Assembly: GCA_036478895.1 (NCBI GenBank)
Contig: JAZGEV010000146.1
Location: forward strand, 1 to 6,330
Origin: S010-17 sp036478895
Lineage (GTDB): Bacteria > Bacteroidota > Bacteroidia > Flavobacteriales > Flavobacteriaceae
DNA length: 6,330 bases
Direction: 5' to 3'
The notes beneath the pieces are model-generated. The model saw only the letters and a list, made by a program, of their open reading frames with translations, was not told the origin of the DNA and did not search any database. This document shows positions 1 through 6,330 of this stretch, piece after piece (the stretch's first letter is position 1; every line of letters begins with the position of its first letter). Made by a program: the position numbers and the translations under genes.

Positions 1-78
1 TTATATTGCTAAAATATATAATTATTCAATGTTAAAAATAATAATTTTGTAAGCGGTCTAATTTAATTTATAATCGTG

Positions 79-804
79 CTAATTCAACATTTTTTTAATA
101 TCCTTTTTTCTTCTTACAGAAATGGGAATTTCAACATTATTCTTTAACACAATATTATTTCCTTTCAATCCAGCAACATGCTCTTTGTTAACCAAATAAG
201 ATTGATGTGTTCTTATAAATAATTCTTCAGGAACTAATTCCTGAAAATGTTTTAAATTTTTAGAAGCTAAAATAGTTTTATTTAGTGTGACAATTTTGGA
301 ATATGAGCCGTCTGATTGGAAATATAGGATATTATTTATTGGTAAAAAATAGGTTTGTTGAGTAGTTTTGACAACTAAATTTTGAAATTTCAATGTTTTA
401 TTTTTTTCAAAATTATCTAACAATAAGTTTAATTCGTTTTGGGAGTTTAGAGTTGATTTTACTTTGTCAATTGCCACTTTTAGTTCTTCGGGATCAATTG
501 GTTTTAATAAATAATCTAAGGCATTAAACTTGAATGCTCTAATGGCATATTCATTAAATGCAGTAATAAATATTAGTTTAAAATCTGGCTTATCAATTTG
601 TTTTAATAAGTCGAAACCCGTACCGTCTTCTAGCTCAATATCTAGCAAAACAAGGTCTGGATCCGTATTTAATATAACTGTTTTTGCTTCAATTATTGAT
701 GCAGCTTCTCCAACAACTTCATAATCCGTGCTGACTAAAGCTAGTAATTTTTTAATTACTATTCGTACATTTTTTTCATCATCTACTATTACTATTTTCA
801 TCAT
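79..804 (-). CDS. LytTR-family response regulator
   Basis: Cytoplasmic DNA-binding response regulator of 241 residues, the normal length for the LytR/AgrA-type family. Residues 2-115 form a receiver domain: acidic pair D8-D9, phosphoacceptor D55 in VLLDIELEDGTGF, T81 in FITAFNEYA, and K101 in DYLLKPID. A linker (about 116-138) leads to a LytTR DNA-binding domain (about 141-239) with the typical FIRTHQSYLVN (197-207) and IPISVRRK segments. All key receiver residues are present, so it should be phosphorylatable. The start is ambiguous between two adjacent ATG codons (804 and 801), with no Shine-Dalgarno sequence, as usual in Bacteroidota. It begins 4 bp after the stop of the histidine kinase gene, so the two are very likely co-transcribed and form a cognate pair. 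Its target genes cannot be told from the sequence; LytTR proteins generally bind direct repeats upstream of promoters. Confidence 0.95.
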   Translation of the reverse strand: MMKIVIVDDEKNVRIVIKKLLALVSTDYEVVGEAASIIEAKTVILNTDPDLVLLDIELEDGTGFDLLKQIDKPDFKLIFITAFNEYAIRAFKFNALDYLLKPIDPEELKVAIDKVKSTLNSQNELNLLLDNFEKNKTLKFQNLVVKTTQQTYFLPINNILYFQSDGSYSKIVTLNKTILASKNLKHFQELVPEELFIRTHQSYLVNKEHVAGLKGNNIVLKNNVEIPISVRRKKDIKKMLN

Positions 805-808
805 AATT

Positions 809-2593
809 TTATAATTTTAAAGAAAAAGTTATTTTTGTTCCTTTTCCGTTTTCTGAAGTTATTGAAAATGATTTTTCTTCATTTAAGCCTCTTAATTTTA
901 GTCTATTGAGAAATATATCCGTTGCGTGTTCTCTGTCATTTACTTTTTCAATTTTTTTATAACCAACGCCATCATCTATAATTTCAAAATTTAAAAGATC
1001 GTTATTTTCTAAAATAGTTATAATTAAATTACCTTTTTCTTTTTTTGGTTTCAAGCCGTGTTCAATAGCATTTTCCACAAAGGGCTGTAATAATAATGGC
1101 GGAATTTTAATGAAAGATAAATCAATATTTTTTTCAATATTTATTTGGTAATCAAATTTATCTTCAAAGCGCATTTGCTGTGTTTCGATATAATTTTTTA
1201 AGGCATCTAAATCCTCATCTAATCCTATTAATTCTTTACTGGTAAATTCAAAATTCTGACGAATTAATTTTGCAAATTTAGATAACGATTTTGAAGATTT
1301 TAACAAATCATTATCTAATAAATTTTTCTGAATAGATGTTAATGAGTTAAATATAAAATGTGGATTCATTTGCGAACGTAATACTTTTTGTTCTAGAATT
1401 AATTTATCTTTTTCTAATTTTAATTGATTGTTTCTAAAACGTTGTAGAAAAAACAAGCCTAGCAATAATGCAAATGCTCCTATAATAGAAGAAATGATGG
1501 TGTTTTTTTTATTGATAGCTATTTTTTGTTTTAAGGTTTCTTCTTGTTTTGTTTGATTGAATTGTGTTGTTAGCATTTGTAGATTTTCTTCACTTTCACG
1601 TTTTATATTTACAATATAAATAGAGTCTCTTTTACTTTGAAATAAAGATGATTTCGTAAAATCTTTATCAAAAATTGCAATTTTCAAAAGATTAGAATAG
1701 ATTTCTTCTAACGTTTTTATGTCGCCTGTAGATTTTGCAATTTTTATAGTTTCATTTAATAATTTTTTTGCTTTTAAATTTTTATCTAACTTTAAAAATA
1801 ATTTTGCTAAATTTAGATGAGCACTAATATTATTACTACCTACTTTAGTATGAATATTAATAGATTTTGTATAATGTTCTATAGCTTTTTTAAAATTACC
1901 TTTTTTCTTAAAAACAGTAGCTATATTGTTATGGGAGATTGCAATTCTATTATCATCTCCTAGAGCCTTATTAATTTTTAGACTTTTAAGATTGTAAAAT
2001 TGCGTACTGTCTAGTTTGTTTAATTTCTCATAAAAAACGCCAATGTTGTTATATAATGACGTAATGGATTCAATGTTATTTTCTTTTTTTTGTATAACAA
2101 TTGATTTTTTTGCGTATTTAATTGCATTGTTATAATCTTTACTCGAAAAGTATATATAAGATAAAAGCGAAAGAGACTGCGCTACCTCACCTTTTAAATC
2201 TAATTTTTCACTTAATTTATAGGCTTTTAAAGCATATGTTAAAGCTTCATTTTTAAAGCCACTTAAACTACTAGATTGCCCGTAACCAATATAGGCATCA
2301 ATTAAATGATAGTCTTCATTTTGCTCATAATTATCAATTACATTTTTAAAAATAATACGAGCTTTATCGTATTTACTTGCTCTTATATGTAAATAGCCAT
2401 TTTTTGAAATTATTGAATTTCGACCTTTAAAATCAAATTTTAAAAGACTATCACAATATTTAATTGCTTTTTTAATATCATTTTTTGCAATTTCTTCAAT
2501 TGCCTCTAATTCATTTTTAGTGACAATTTTTTGTGAAGTAATAGTATTGTAAAAAAGAATACAAATAATTAAAAAAAGGTTTTTCATTGTCAT
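809..2593 (-). CDS. TPR-containing LytS-type sensor histidine kinase
   Basis: Membrane sensor kinase, 594 residues from the chosen ATG at 2593 (592 if the ATG at 2587 is used). Order: N-terminal hydrophobic signal peptide (MKNLFLIICILFYNTITSQ), tetratricopeptide repeats over about residues 75-320, a coiled-coil-like charged stretch, one transmembrane helix (about 365-385, IISSIIGAFALLLGLFFL), then a His_kinase/HATPase module. The H-box is NPHFIFNSL, with H412 as the likely phosphorylated histidine. The N-box is LLLQPFVENAIEHGL (about 500-514), and glycine boxes are DDGVGY and GKGTKI. This predicts periplasmic TPRs and a cytoplasmic kinase. The frame is open upstream to an ATG at 2656, but that start would overlap the Lrp gene by 35 bp and put 21 non-hydrophobic-leader residues ahead of the signal peptide, so I reject it. 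The response regulator gene follows 4 bp downstream. The stimulus is unknown. Confidence 0.93.
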   Translation of the reverse strand: MTMKNLFLIICILFYNTITSQKIVTKNELEAIEEIAKNDIKKAIKYCDSLLKFDFKGRNSIISKNGYLHIRASKYDKARIIFKNVIDNYEQNEDYHLIDAYIGYGQSSSLSGFKNEALTYALKAYKLSEKLDLKGEVAQSLSLLSYIYFSSKDYNNAIKYAKKSIVIQKKENNIESITSLYNNIGVFYEKLNKLDSTQFYNLKSLKINKALGDDNRIAISHNNIATVFKKKGNFKKAIEHYTKSINIHTKVGSNNISAHLNLAKLFLKLDKNLKAKKLLNETIKIAKSTGDIKTLEEIYSNLLKIAIFDKDFTKSSLFQSKRDSIYIVNIKRESEENLQMLTTQFNQTKQEETLKQKIAINKKNTIISSIIGAFALLLGLFFLQRFRNNQLKLEKDKLILEQKVLRSQMNPHFIFNSLTSIQKNLLDNDLLKSSKSLSKFAKLIRQNFEFTSKELIGLDEDLDALKNYIETQQMRFEDKFDYQINIEKNIDLSFIKIPPLLLQPFVENAIEHGLKPKKEKGNLIITILENNDLLNFEIIDDGVGYKKIEKVNDREHATDIFLNRLKLRGLNEEKSFSITSENGKGTKITFSLKL

Positions 2594-2607
2594 AGGTAAT
2601 TGAATTA

Positions 2608-2615
2608 CAAATGTA
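2608..2615 (-). promoter_or_regulatory. Candidate -7 promoter element of the histidine kinase gene
   Basis: On the minus strand this reads TACATTTG, an exact match to the Bacteroidota -7 consensus TAnnTTTG. It lies 14 bp ahead of the preferred kinase start at 2593, which would give a leader of only about 10 nt. No clear TTG is found 17-23 nt upstream (only a GTTTT run), so the call rests on one half of the promoter. It would let the kinase-regulator pair be transcribed separately from the Lrp gene. Confidence 0.35.
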
Positions 2616-2620
2616 GTTAA

Positions 2621-2631
2621 TTTACAGTAAA
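2621..2631. repeat. Short perfect palindrome at the Lrp/kinase junction
   Basis: TTTACAGTAAA is a perfect inverted repeat (5-bp arms around one base). It covers the last codons and stop of the Lrp gene and sits 5 bp upstream of the candidate kinase -7 box. It could be an operator half for the kinase promoter, but an 11-bp AT-rich palindrome can easily occur by chance. Confidence 0.3.
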
Positions 2632-3080
2632 ACTGTTGTGCTATTTTTAACGACACTTATTATAAACGTACTATACGTACTGCCAATATAATCCAGTGTA
2701 GTAAGTTTATTATTTAAAAATTCGCGATATGCTTTCATGTTCTCAACAATAATTTTAAGCTGATAATCATAATCACCACTAACATTAAAGCACTCTAGAA
2801 CTTCATCAAACTGAAGGACTTCTTTTTCAAATTTTTCAATAAATTTAATGTGATGTTGTTTTAATTTAACTTGAACAAATACTATAAAATCTTTAGAGAC
2901 CTTTTCAGTATTGATTAAAGCGATATATTTTTCAATAATTCCCTTTTTTTCCAATTTCCGGATCCTTTCGTAAATGGCTGTTACCGATAGGTTTAATTGG
3001 CTAGCAATACGTTTTGTTGTTATTTTACTATCTTGCTGTAAAATATTTATTAATTCTCTATCAGTTTTGTCTAATGTCAT
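2622..3080 (-). CDS. Lrp/AsnC-family transcriptional regulator
   Basis: A 152-residue DNA-binding regulator, the usual length of the family. The N-terminal AsnC-type winged helix-turn-helix covers about residues 4-52 (LDKTDRELINILQQDSKITT, then a recognition region around LSVTAIYERIRKLEKKGI). A linker leads to a C-terminal RAM effector-binding and oligomerisation domain (about 65-147), including the conserved SGDYDYQL turn at 101-108. Such proteins form dimers or octamers that usually sense amino acids and often control their own gene and a divergent neighbour. Here the divergent neighbour is a PLP-dependent sulfur amino acid lyase, so methionine or a related amino acid is a reasonable guess for the effector; this is inference. 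The ATG at 3080 opens right at the family N-terminus. A 30-bp palindrome lies 3 bp upstream of the start codon, suggesting autoregulation. Confidence 0.95.
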   Translation of the reverse strand: MTLDKTDRELINILQQDSKITTKRIASQLNLSVTAIYERIRKLEKKGIIEKYIALINTEKVSKDFIVFVQVKLKQHHIKFIEKFEKEVLQFDEVLECFNVSGDYDYQLKIIVENMKAYREFLNNKLTTLDYIGSTYSTFIISVVKNSTTVLL

Positions 3081-3083
3081 ACG

Positions 3084-3113
3084 ATAAAATTACAATATAA
3101 ATTGTTATTTTAT
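3084..3113. promoter_or_regulatory. 30-bp imperfect palindrome, candidate Lrp-family operator
   Basis: Arms are ATAAAAT-T-ACAAT and ATTGT-T-ATTTTAT around a central ATAA, all sharing one centre between 3098 and 3099. Of 15 symmetric pairs, 13 are complementary; the exceptions are 3091/3106 and 3097/3100. The inner core ACAAT-N4-ATTGT contains the only G and C in the element. It ends 3 bp before the ATG of the Lrp/AsnC gene, so a bound regulator would cover the region where that gene's core promoter or leader must lie. Lrp/AsnC proteins bind AT-rich imperfect palindromes and commonly repress their own genes, hence the call. It could alternatively act as a weak RNA hairpin in the leader. Confidence 0.55.
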
Positions 3114-3183
3114 ACTAATTATCATAATTTTTACTGAAAAATCACCTTTAAGCTTTAAAATATACTATTTATTTTTAAAAGTA

Positions 3184-3214
3184 TTGTTATATGTTCTATT
3201 ATGTTGTTAATTTG
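3184..3214 (+). promoter_or_regulatory. Candidate promoter of the gamma-lyase gene
   Basis: TTG at 3184-3186 and TTAATTTG at 3207-3214 are separated by 20 bp, which fits the Bacteroidota -33/-7 pattern TTG-N(17-23)-TAnnTTTG with one mismatch in the -7 box. Transcription would begin around 3220, giving a leader of about 20 nt to the ATG at 3240. The -33 element lies inside the word ATTGTTAT (3183-3190), also present in the right arm of the upstream palindrome. Confidence 0.4.
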
Positions 3215-3239
3215 ATGTATAATTATAAAATATATTATT

Positions 3240-4439
3240 ATGGCTTTCAAACCTGCAAACAATATTCAAGATGTTCACTCTTTTGGGGAATTTGGTGGTG
3301 TAAACCCTTCAATTTCAGATTCAGCAACCTACACATTTATGGCTGCAAAAACAATGGGAGATACTTTTGAAGGTAATACCGATGGTTGTTATTTGTACTC
3401 AAGACATACGTCGCCAAGTAATTTACATTTGTCAAATGCTCTAGCGGCAATGGAAGGTACCGAAAGTGCTAATGTATCAGCTTCTGGTATGGGAGCTATA
3501 TCAAGTGTGATATTACAAATTTGTGGCGCAGGTGATCATATTGTTTCTAGTAGAACAATTTATGGTGGTTCTTGGGCATTTATGAAAAATTATCTGCCAA
3601 AATTAAATATTAACACATCTTTTATTGATATTACTTCTTTAGAAAGTGTTGAAGCTGCTATTACTAAAGATACAAAAATTATTTATTGCGAATCTGTAAG
3701 CAATCCTTTGTTGGAAATTGCAAATATTCCGGCTTTAGCTAAAATTGCAAAAAAGCATAATGTAAAGTTGGTAGTAGACAATACCTTTTCGCCTTTAATG
3801 ATTTCTGCAAGTCAATTGGGAGCAGATGTTACTATTCATAGTTTAACTAAATTTATTAATGGAACTAATGATACTGTTGGTGGTGTTTATTGTACATCTA
3901 CTGAATTTGTAAATGAGTCTAAGAGCGTGATGGATGGTGCTGCAATGTTGTTGGGACCAGTTATGGATAGTTTTAGATCGGCCAGTATTTTGAAAAATAT
4001 GAGAACACTTCATATTCGTATGAAAAAACATAGTGAAAATGCACTGTATGTTTCTACTCAATTAGAAAAAGACGGAATAAGAGTTGTTTATCCTGGATTA
4101 AAAAGTCATAAAGATCACATTTTAATGACTTCATTACTAAATAAAGAATATGGTTATGGTGGTATGTTAACAATTGATGCTGGCAGTCTTGTAAAAGCAA
4201 ACCAATTAATGGAATGTATGCAAAATAAAGGTGTTGGTTTTTTAGCAGTAAGTTTGGGCTTTTACAAAACACTTTTTAACGCACCTGGTACTGGTACTTC
4301 TAGTGAAGTTTCATTAGAAGAGCAGGAGGAAATGGGATTAAGTGAAGGGTTAATCCGTTTTTCTATGGGGTTGGACAATGATATTAAACGTACTTATGAA
4401 ACAATGCATGACTGTTTAAAAGACGTTGGTTTATTGTAG
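3240..4439 (+). CDS. PLP-dependent Cys/Met metabolism enzyme, probable methionine gamma-lyase type
   Basis: A 399-residue fold-type I PLP enzyme of the cystathionine gamma-synthase/lyase and methionine gamma-lyase family, at full family length. Visible landmarks are Y53-S-R55, which contacts the phosphate of the neighbouring subunit's cofactor in this family, SGMGAISS (82-89), Y108-G-G, D180 in VVDNTF (pairs with the pyridine nitrogen), Schiff-base lysine K204 in HSLTKFING, and R373 in SEGLIRFSMGLD, the expected carboxylate-binding arginine. The C-terminal AVSLG and EEMGLSEGLIRFSMGLD segments resemble methionine gamma-lyases. However, the cysteine that follows Tyr-Gly in typical methionine gamma-lyases (C116 in the Pseudomonas putida enzyme) is glycine here (YGG, G110), as in cystathionine-type enzymes. 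Substrate is therefore uncertain: methionine, cystathionine or another gamma-substituted amino acid. It is divergent from an Lrp/AsnC regulator that likely controls it. Start ATG has no Shine-Dalgarno sequence. Confidence 0.9.
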   Translation: MAFKPANNIQDVHSFGEFGGVNPSISDSATYTFMAAKTMGDTFEGNTDGCYLYSRHTSPSNLHLSNALAAMEGTESANVSASGMGAISSVILQICGAGDHIVSSRTIYGGSWAFMKNYLPKLNINTSFIDITSLESVEAAITKDTKIIYCESVSNPLLEIANIPALAKIAKKHNVKLVVDNTFSPLMISASQLGADVTIHSLTKFINGTNDTVGGVYCTSTEFVNESKSVMDGAAMLLGPVMDSFRSASILKNMRTLHIRMKKHSENALYVSTQLEKDGIRVVYPGLKSHKDHILMTSLLNKEYGYGGMLTIDAGSLVKANQLMECMQNKGVGFLAVSLGFYKTLFNAPGTGTSSEVSLEEQEEMGLSEGLIRFSMGLDNDIKRTYETMHDCLKDVGLL

Positions 4440-4454
4440 TTTTTTAGAATAAAT

Positions 4455-5408
4455 TTAGTGACTTTTTGACAAATAAGTTTTTACATTTTCATCAATACGT
4501 TGTAGGATATTTTTTGTTTCTCCTTTTTCGAAATTTTTTCCAGTAATTTGTTCGTATAATTCAATGTATCTATTAGAGATTTCAATGATTTTGCCTGTAT
4601 TCATTTCTGGGATAACTTGACCGTCTTTACCTTGAAAATCATTTTTAATCAACCATTGGCGTACAAATTCTTTGGATAATTGTTTTTGAGGTTCATTCTT
4701 TATTTGACGTTCTTTATAGCCATCCATATAGAAAAATCGAGAAGAATCTGGCGTGTGAATTTCATCTATAAGAATAATTTCACCTTTACTGTTTTTACCA
4801 AACTCATATTTTGTGTCCACTAAAATTAAGCCTCTTTTTTGAGCTAATTCTGTGCCTCTTTGAAATAAAGCTTTGGTGTATTTTTCCAATTGTTTGTAAT
4901 CTTTTTCCGAAACGATGCCTTGTGATAAAATCGAATTACGATCAATATCTTCATCATGTTCACCATTAGCTGCTTTGGTTGTTGGTGTAATTAAAGGAAT
5001 TGGAAATTTATCATTTTCTTTCATGCCATTTGGCATTGAAACACCGCAAATAATTCTTTTTCCAAGTTTGTATTCTCGCGCTGCGTGACCAGATAAATAA
5101 CCTCTAATAACCATCTCTACTTTAAATGGTTCGCAAAAAACGCCTACTGAAACACTTGGATCAGGTGTTGCTAGTAGCCAATTTGGTACAATATCTTTAG
5201 TGTCATAAAGCATTTGAGCTGCAATTTGATTTAAAATTTGTCCTTTAAATGGAATTTGTTTTGGTAAAACAACGTCAAATGCAGAAAGTCTATCGGTTGC
5301 AATCATAATTAATAATTCATTATTAATATTATAGACTTCGCGTACTTTTCCACGATAAACATCTGTTTGATTTGGAAAGTTGAAATTTGTTTTATTTATT
5401 GTATCCAC
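4455..5408 (-). CDS. purC: Phosphoribosylaminoimidazole-succinocarboxamide synthase
   Basis: SAICAR synthase of de novo purine synthesis: joins CAIR with aspartate, using ATP, to give SAICAR in the cytoplasm. The 317-residue protein is the longer form of the family, closer to the roughly 300-residue fungal-type enzymes than to the roughly 237-residue E. coli one. Visible motifs are YRGKVREVY (18-26, nucleotide loop), IATDRLSAFDVVLP (36-49), IRGYLSGHAAREY (101-113), TPTTKAANGEHDED (141-154), LVDTKYEFG (196-204) and IDEIHTPDSSRFF (214-226). The start is GTG at 5408: an in-frame TAA lies only five sense codons upstream (5424-5426) and the next internal methionine (residue 35) falls after the first motif, so no ATG start is possible. 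It lies 53 bp downstream of the PhoH-family gene on the same strand, without a clear promoter in between, suggesting co-transcription. It converges with the gamma-lyase gene, 15 bp between stops. Confidence 0.97.
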   Translation of the reverse strand: MDTINKTNFNFPNQTDVYRGKVREVYNINNELLIMIATDRLSAFDVVLPKQIPFKGQILNQIAAQMLYDTKDIVPNWLLATPDPSVSVGVFCEPFKVEMVIRGYLSGHAAREYKLGKRIICGVSMPNGMKENDKFPIPLITPTTKAANGEHDEDIDRNSILSQGIVSEKDYKQLEKYTKALFQRGTELAQKRGLILVDTKYEFGKNSKGEIILIDEIHTPDSSRFFYMDGYKERQIKNEPQKQLSKEFVRQWLIKNDFQGKDGQVIPEMNTGKIIEISNRYIELYEQITGKNFEKGETKNILQRIDENVKTYLSKSH

Positions 5409-5461
5409 TGTTTTTGTTTTAGTTTAATCTAGTAATAGTTTTAATTCGTTTAAATAAAAAT

Positions 5462-6330
5462 TTAATCCGCTTCAATGCCTTTATAAGCTTTTATAATTTT
5501 GCTAACTAGCTTATGTCGAACAATATCTTTATCGTCTAGATGAACCAAACCAATGCCTTTAACATCCTTAAGTGCTAATATAGCTTCTTTTAACCCAGAA
5601 ATTTGTTTTCTTGGTAAATCTATCTGACCTGGATCACCAGTAATTATAAATTTAGCTCTTTTTCCCATACGTGTTAAAAACATTTTCATTTGGCTATGCG
5701 TCGTGTTTTGAGCTTCATCTAAAATAACAAAAGCATTATCCAATGTGCGTCCACGCATAAAAGCTAAAGGTGCAATTTGTAAAATGTTTTGTTCTATGTA
5801 ACCTTCTAGTTTTTCATGTGGAATCATATCGCGTAAAGCATCATATAAAGGTTGCATATAGGGATCTAGTTTTTCTTTAAAATCTCCTGGTAAAAATCCT
5901 AAATTCTCTCCAGCTTCAACGGCTGGTCTAGTTAGTATAATTCGTTTTACTTCTTTATTTTTTAATGCTTTTACAGCTAAGGCTACTGCGGTGTAGGTTT
6001 TACCTGTACCGGCAGGGCCAACAGCAAAGAGCATATCGTTTTTAAGCATTAGATCAACCATTTTTTGTTGATTTGGTGATTGCGCTTTGATGCGTTTTCC
6101 GCCAACACCATGGACTAAAATATCACTATTGGTATTGTCTTTTTTTACATTATTGTTACTAGTTACTATTTGTTCAATACTATTTTCATCCAATTTATTA
6201 TAACGATCAAAATATTTTAACAATTCTTCAATTTTTTTTTCAAATTCTTCAATCAGTTCAATTTCTCCAAATACTTTTACCTTGTTGCCTCTAGCAATAA
6301 TTTTTAATTTTGGATAGTATTTTTTTAACT
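5462..6330 (-). CDS. phoH: PhoH-family ATPase, 5' end beyond window
   Basis: Cytoplasmic P-loop ATPase of the PhoH/YbeZ family. The frame stays open to the right edge, giving 288 visible residues; family members in this group are roughly 315-320 long, so about 30 N-terminal residues are missing. The visible N-terminal part (KLKIIARGNKVKVFGEIE, then a charged helix) matches the small KH-like region of PhoH proteins. Then come Walker A GPAGTGKT (visible residues 104-111), a TRPAVEAGE segment (133-141), Walker B with VILDEAQN (201-208), ITGDPGQID (229-237), and DIVRH near the C-terminus. All ATPase motifs are intact. A shorter frame beginning at 6223 starts with an internal TTG and is not the real start. 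In other bacteria YbeZ works with the ribosome-associated nuclease YbeY; no such gene is visible here. purC follows 53 bp downstream. Confidence 0.94.
   Translation of the reverse strand, partial: LKKYYPKLKIIARGNKVKVFGEIELIEEFEKKIEELLKYFDRYNKLDENSIEQIVTSNNNVKKDNTNSDILVHGVGGKRIKAQSPNQQKMVDLMLKNDMLFAVGPAGTGKTYTAVALAVKALKNKEVKRIILTRPAVEAGENLGFLPGDFKEKLDPYMQPLYDALRDMIPHEKLEGYIEQNILQIAPLAFMRGRTLDNAFVILDEAQNTTHSQMKMFLTRMGKRAKFIITGDPGQIDLPRKQISGLKEAILALKDVKGIGLVHLDDKDIVRHKLVSKIIKAYKGIEAD

Larger units (their letters stand above)
3081..3239. promoter_or_regulatory. Divergent intergenic control region between Lrp and gamma-lyase genes
   Basis: This 159-bp, very AT-rich stretch must hold the promoters of both divergent genes. 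It contains the 30-bp palindrome at 3084-3113 on the regulator side and a plausible TTG-N20-TTAATTTG promoter on the lyase side. No convincing TAnnTTTG element is found for the Lrp gene. A perfect but information-poor AT palindrome, TATAATTATA, lies at 3218-3227. No small open frame or RNA gene is apparent. Confidence 0.7.

Noticed and set aside
35..48. AAAAT-AATA-ATTTT inverted repeat downstream of the response regulator, as a terminator
   Set aside because: The stem is only five A-T pairs, with no GC content, so it is too weak to call an intrinsic terminator; the rest of 1-78 shows no feature.
530..724. 64-codon plus-strand open frame inside the response regulator gene
   Set aside because: It is antisense to the conserved receiver domain, has no recognisable protein features and no promoter or start context of its own.
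3154..3179. TTTAAAA/TTTTAAA inverted arms in the divergent intergenic region as a second operator
   Set aside because: The arms contain only A and T, and the bases between them do not continue the symmetry, so chance is the simpler explanation.
3843..4272. Two 72-codon minus-strand open frames inside the gamma-lyase gene
   Set aside because: Both are shadows of a strongly conserved PLP enzyme; their translations show no domain-like pattern.
6221..6223. TTG at 6223 as the start of the PhoH-family gene
   Set aside because: The frame continues upstream to the window edge with sequence typical of the PhoH N-terminal region, so the gene is simply cut by the edge.
6232..6240. Run of nine T (nine A in the coding sense) in the PhoH gene as a programmed frameshift site
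   Set aside because: The reading frame is continuous and gives family-like sequence on both sides; such runs are expected in lysine-rich, AT-rich coding DNA.

Overview
The window looks like a chromosomal segment from a flavobacterium-like member of the Bacteroidota. Reasons visible in the sequence are: very AT-rich DNA including the coding regions, no Shine-Dalgarno sequences ahead of the genes, A/T-rich leaders, at least one candidate promoter resembling the Bacteroidota TTG-N(17-23)-TAnnTTTG pattern, and protein types and gene neighbours typical of that group. The exact genus cannot be read from the sequence. No rRNA, tRNA, mobile element, CRISPR array or phage gene is seen.

Left part (79-3080, minus strand): a gene for an Lrp/AsnC-type regulator is followed by a TPR-containing LytS-type sensor histidine kinase and then by a LytTR-type response regulator. 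The kinase and regulator genes are 4 bp apart and almost certainly form one two-component system. The longest reading frame of the kinase overlaps the Lrp gene, but the signal peptide places the real start about 21 codons later, just outside it.

Middle part (3081-4439): a 159-bp divergent intergenic region separates the Lrp/AsnC gene from a plus-strand gene for a PLP-dependent gamma-lyase-type enzyme of the Cys/Met metabolism family. This resembles the mdeR-mdeA (Lrp-type regulator and methionine gamma-lyase) arrangement of Pseudomonas putida. The intergenic region contains a 30-bp imperfect palindrome (13 of 15 pairs matching) just upstream of the regulator start, and one half-site word of it recurs at the -33 element of the best candidate promoter for the lyase gene. 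This local regulatory circuit is the most interesting thing in the window.

Right part (4455-6330, minus strand): purC (SAICAR synthase, purine synthesis) lies downstream of a PhoH-family ATPase gene with a 53-bp gap. purC starts with GTG. The PhoH gene runs off the right edge, so its N-terminus is missing. The lyase and purC genes converge with only 15 bp between their stop codons.

The genes are mostly ordinary housekeeping and regulatory genes. I see no previously undescribed multi-gene system, and the findings are local regulatory and annotation points.
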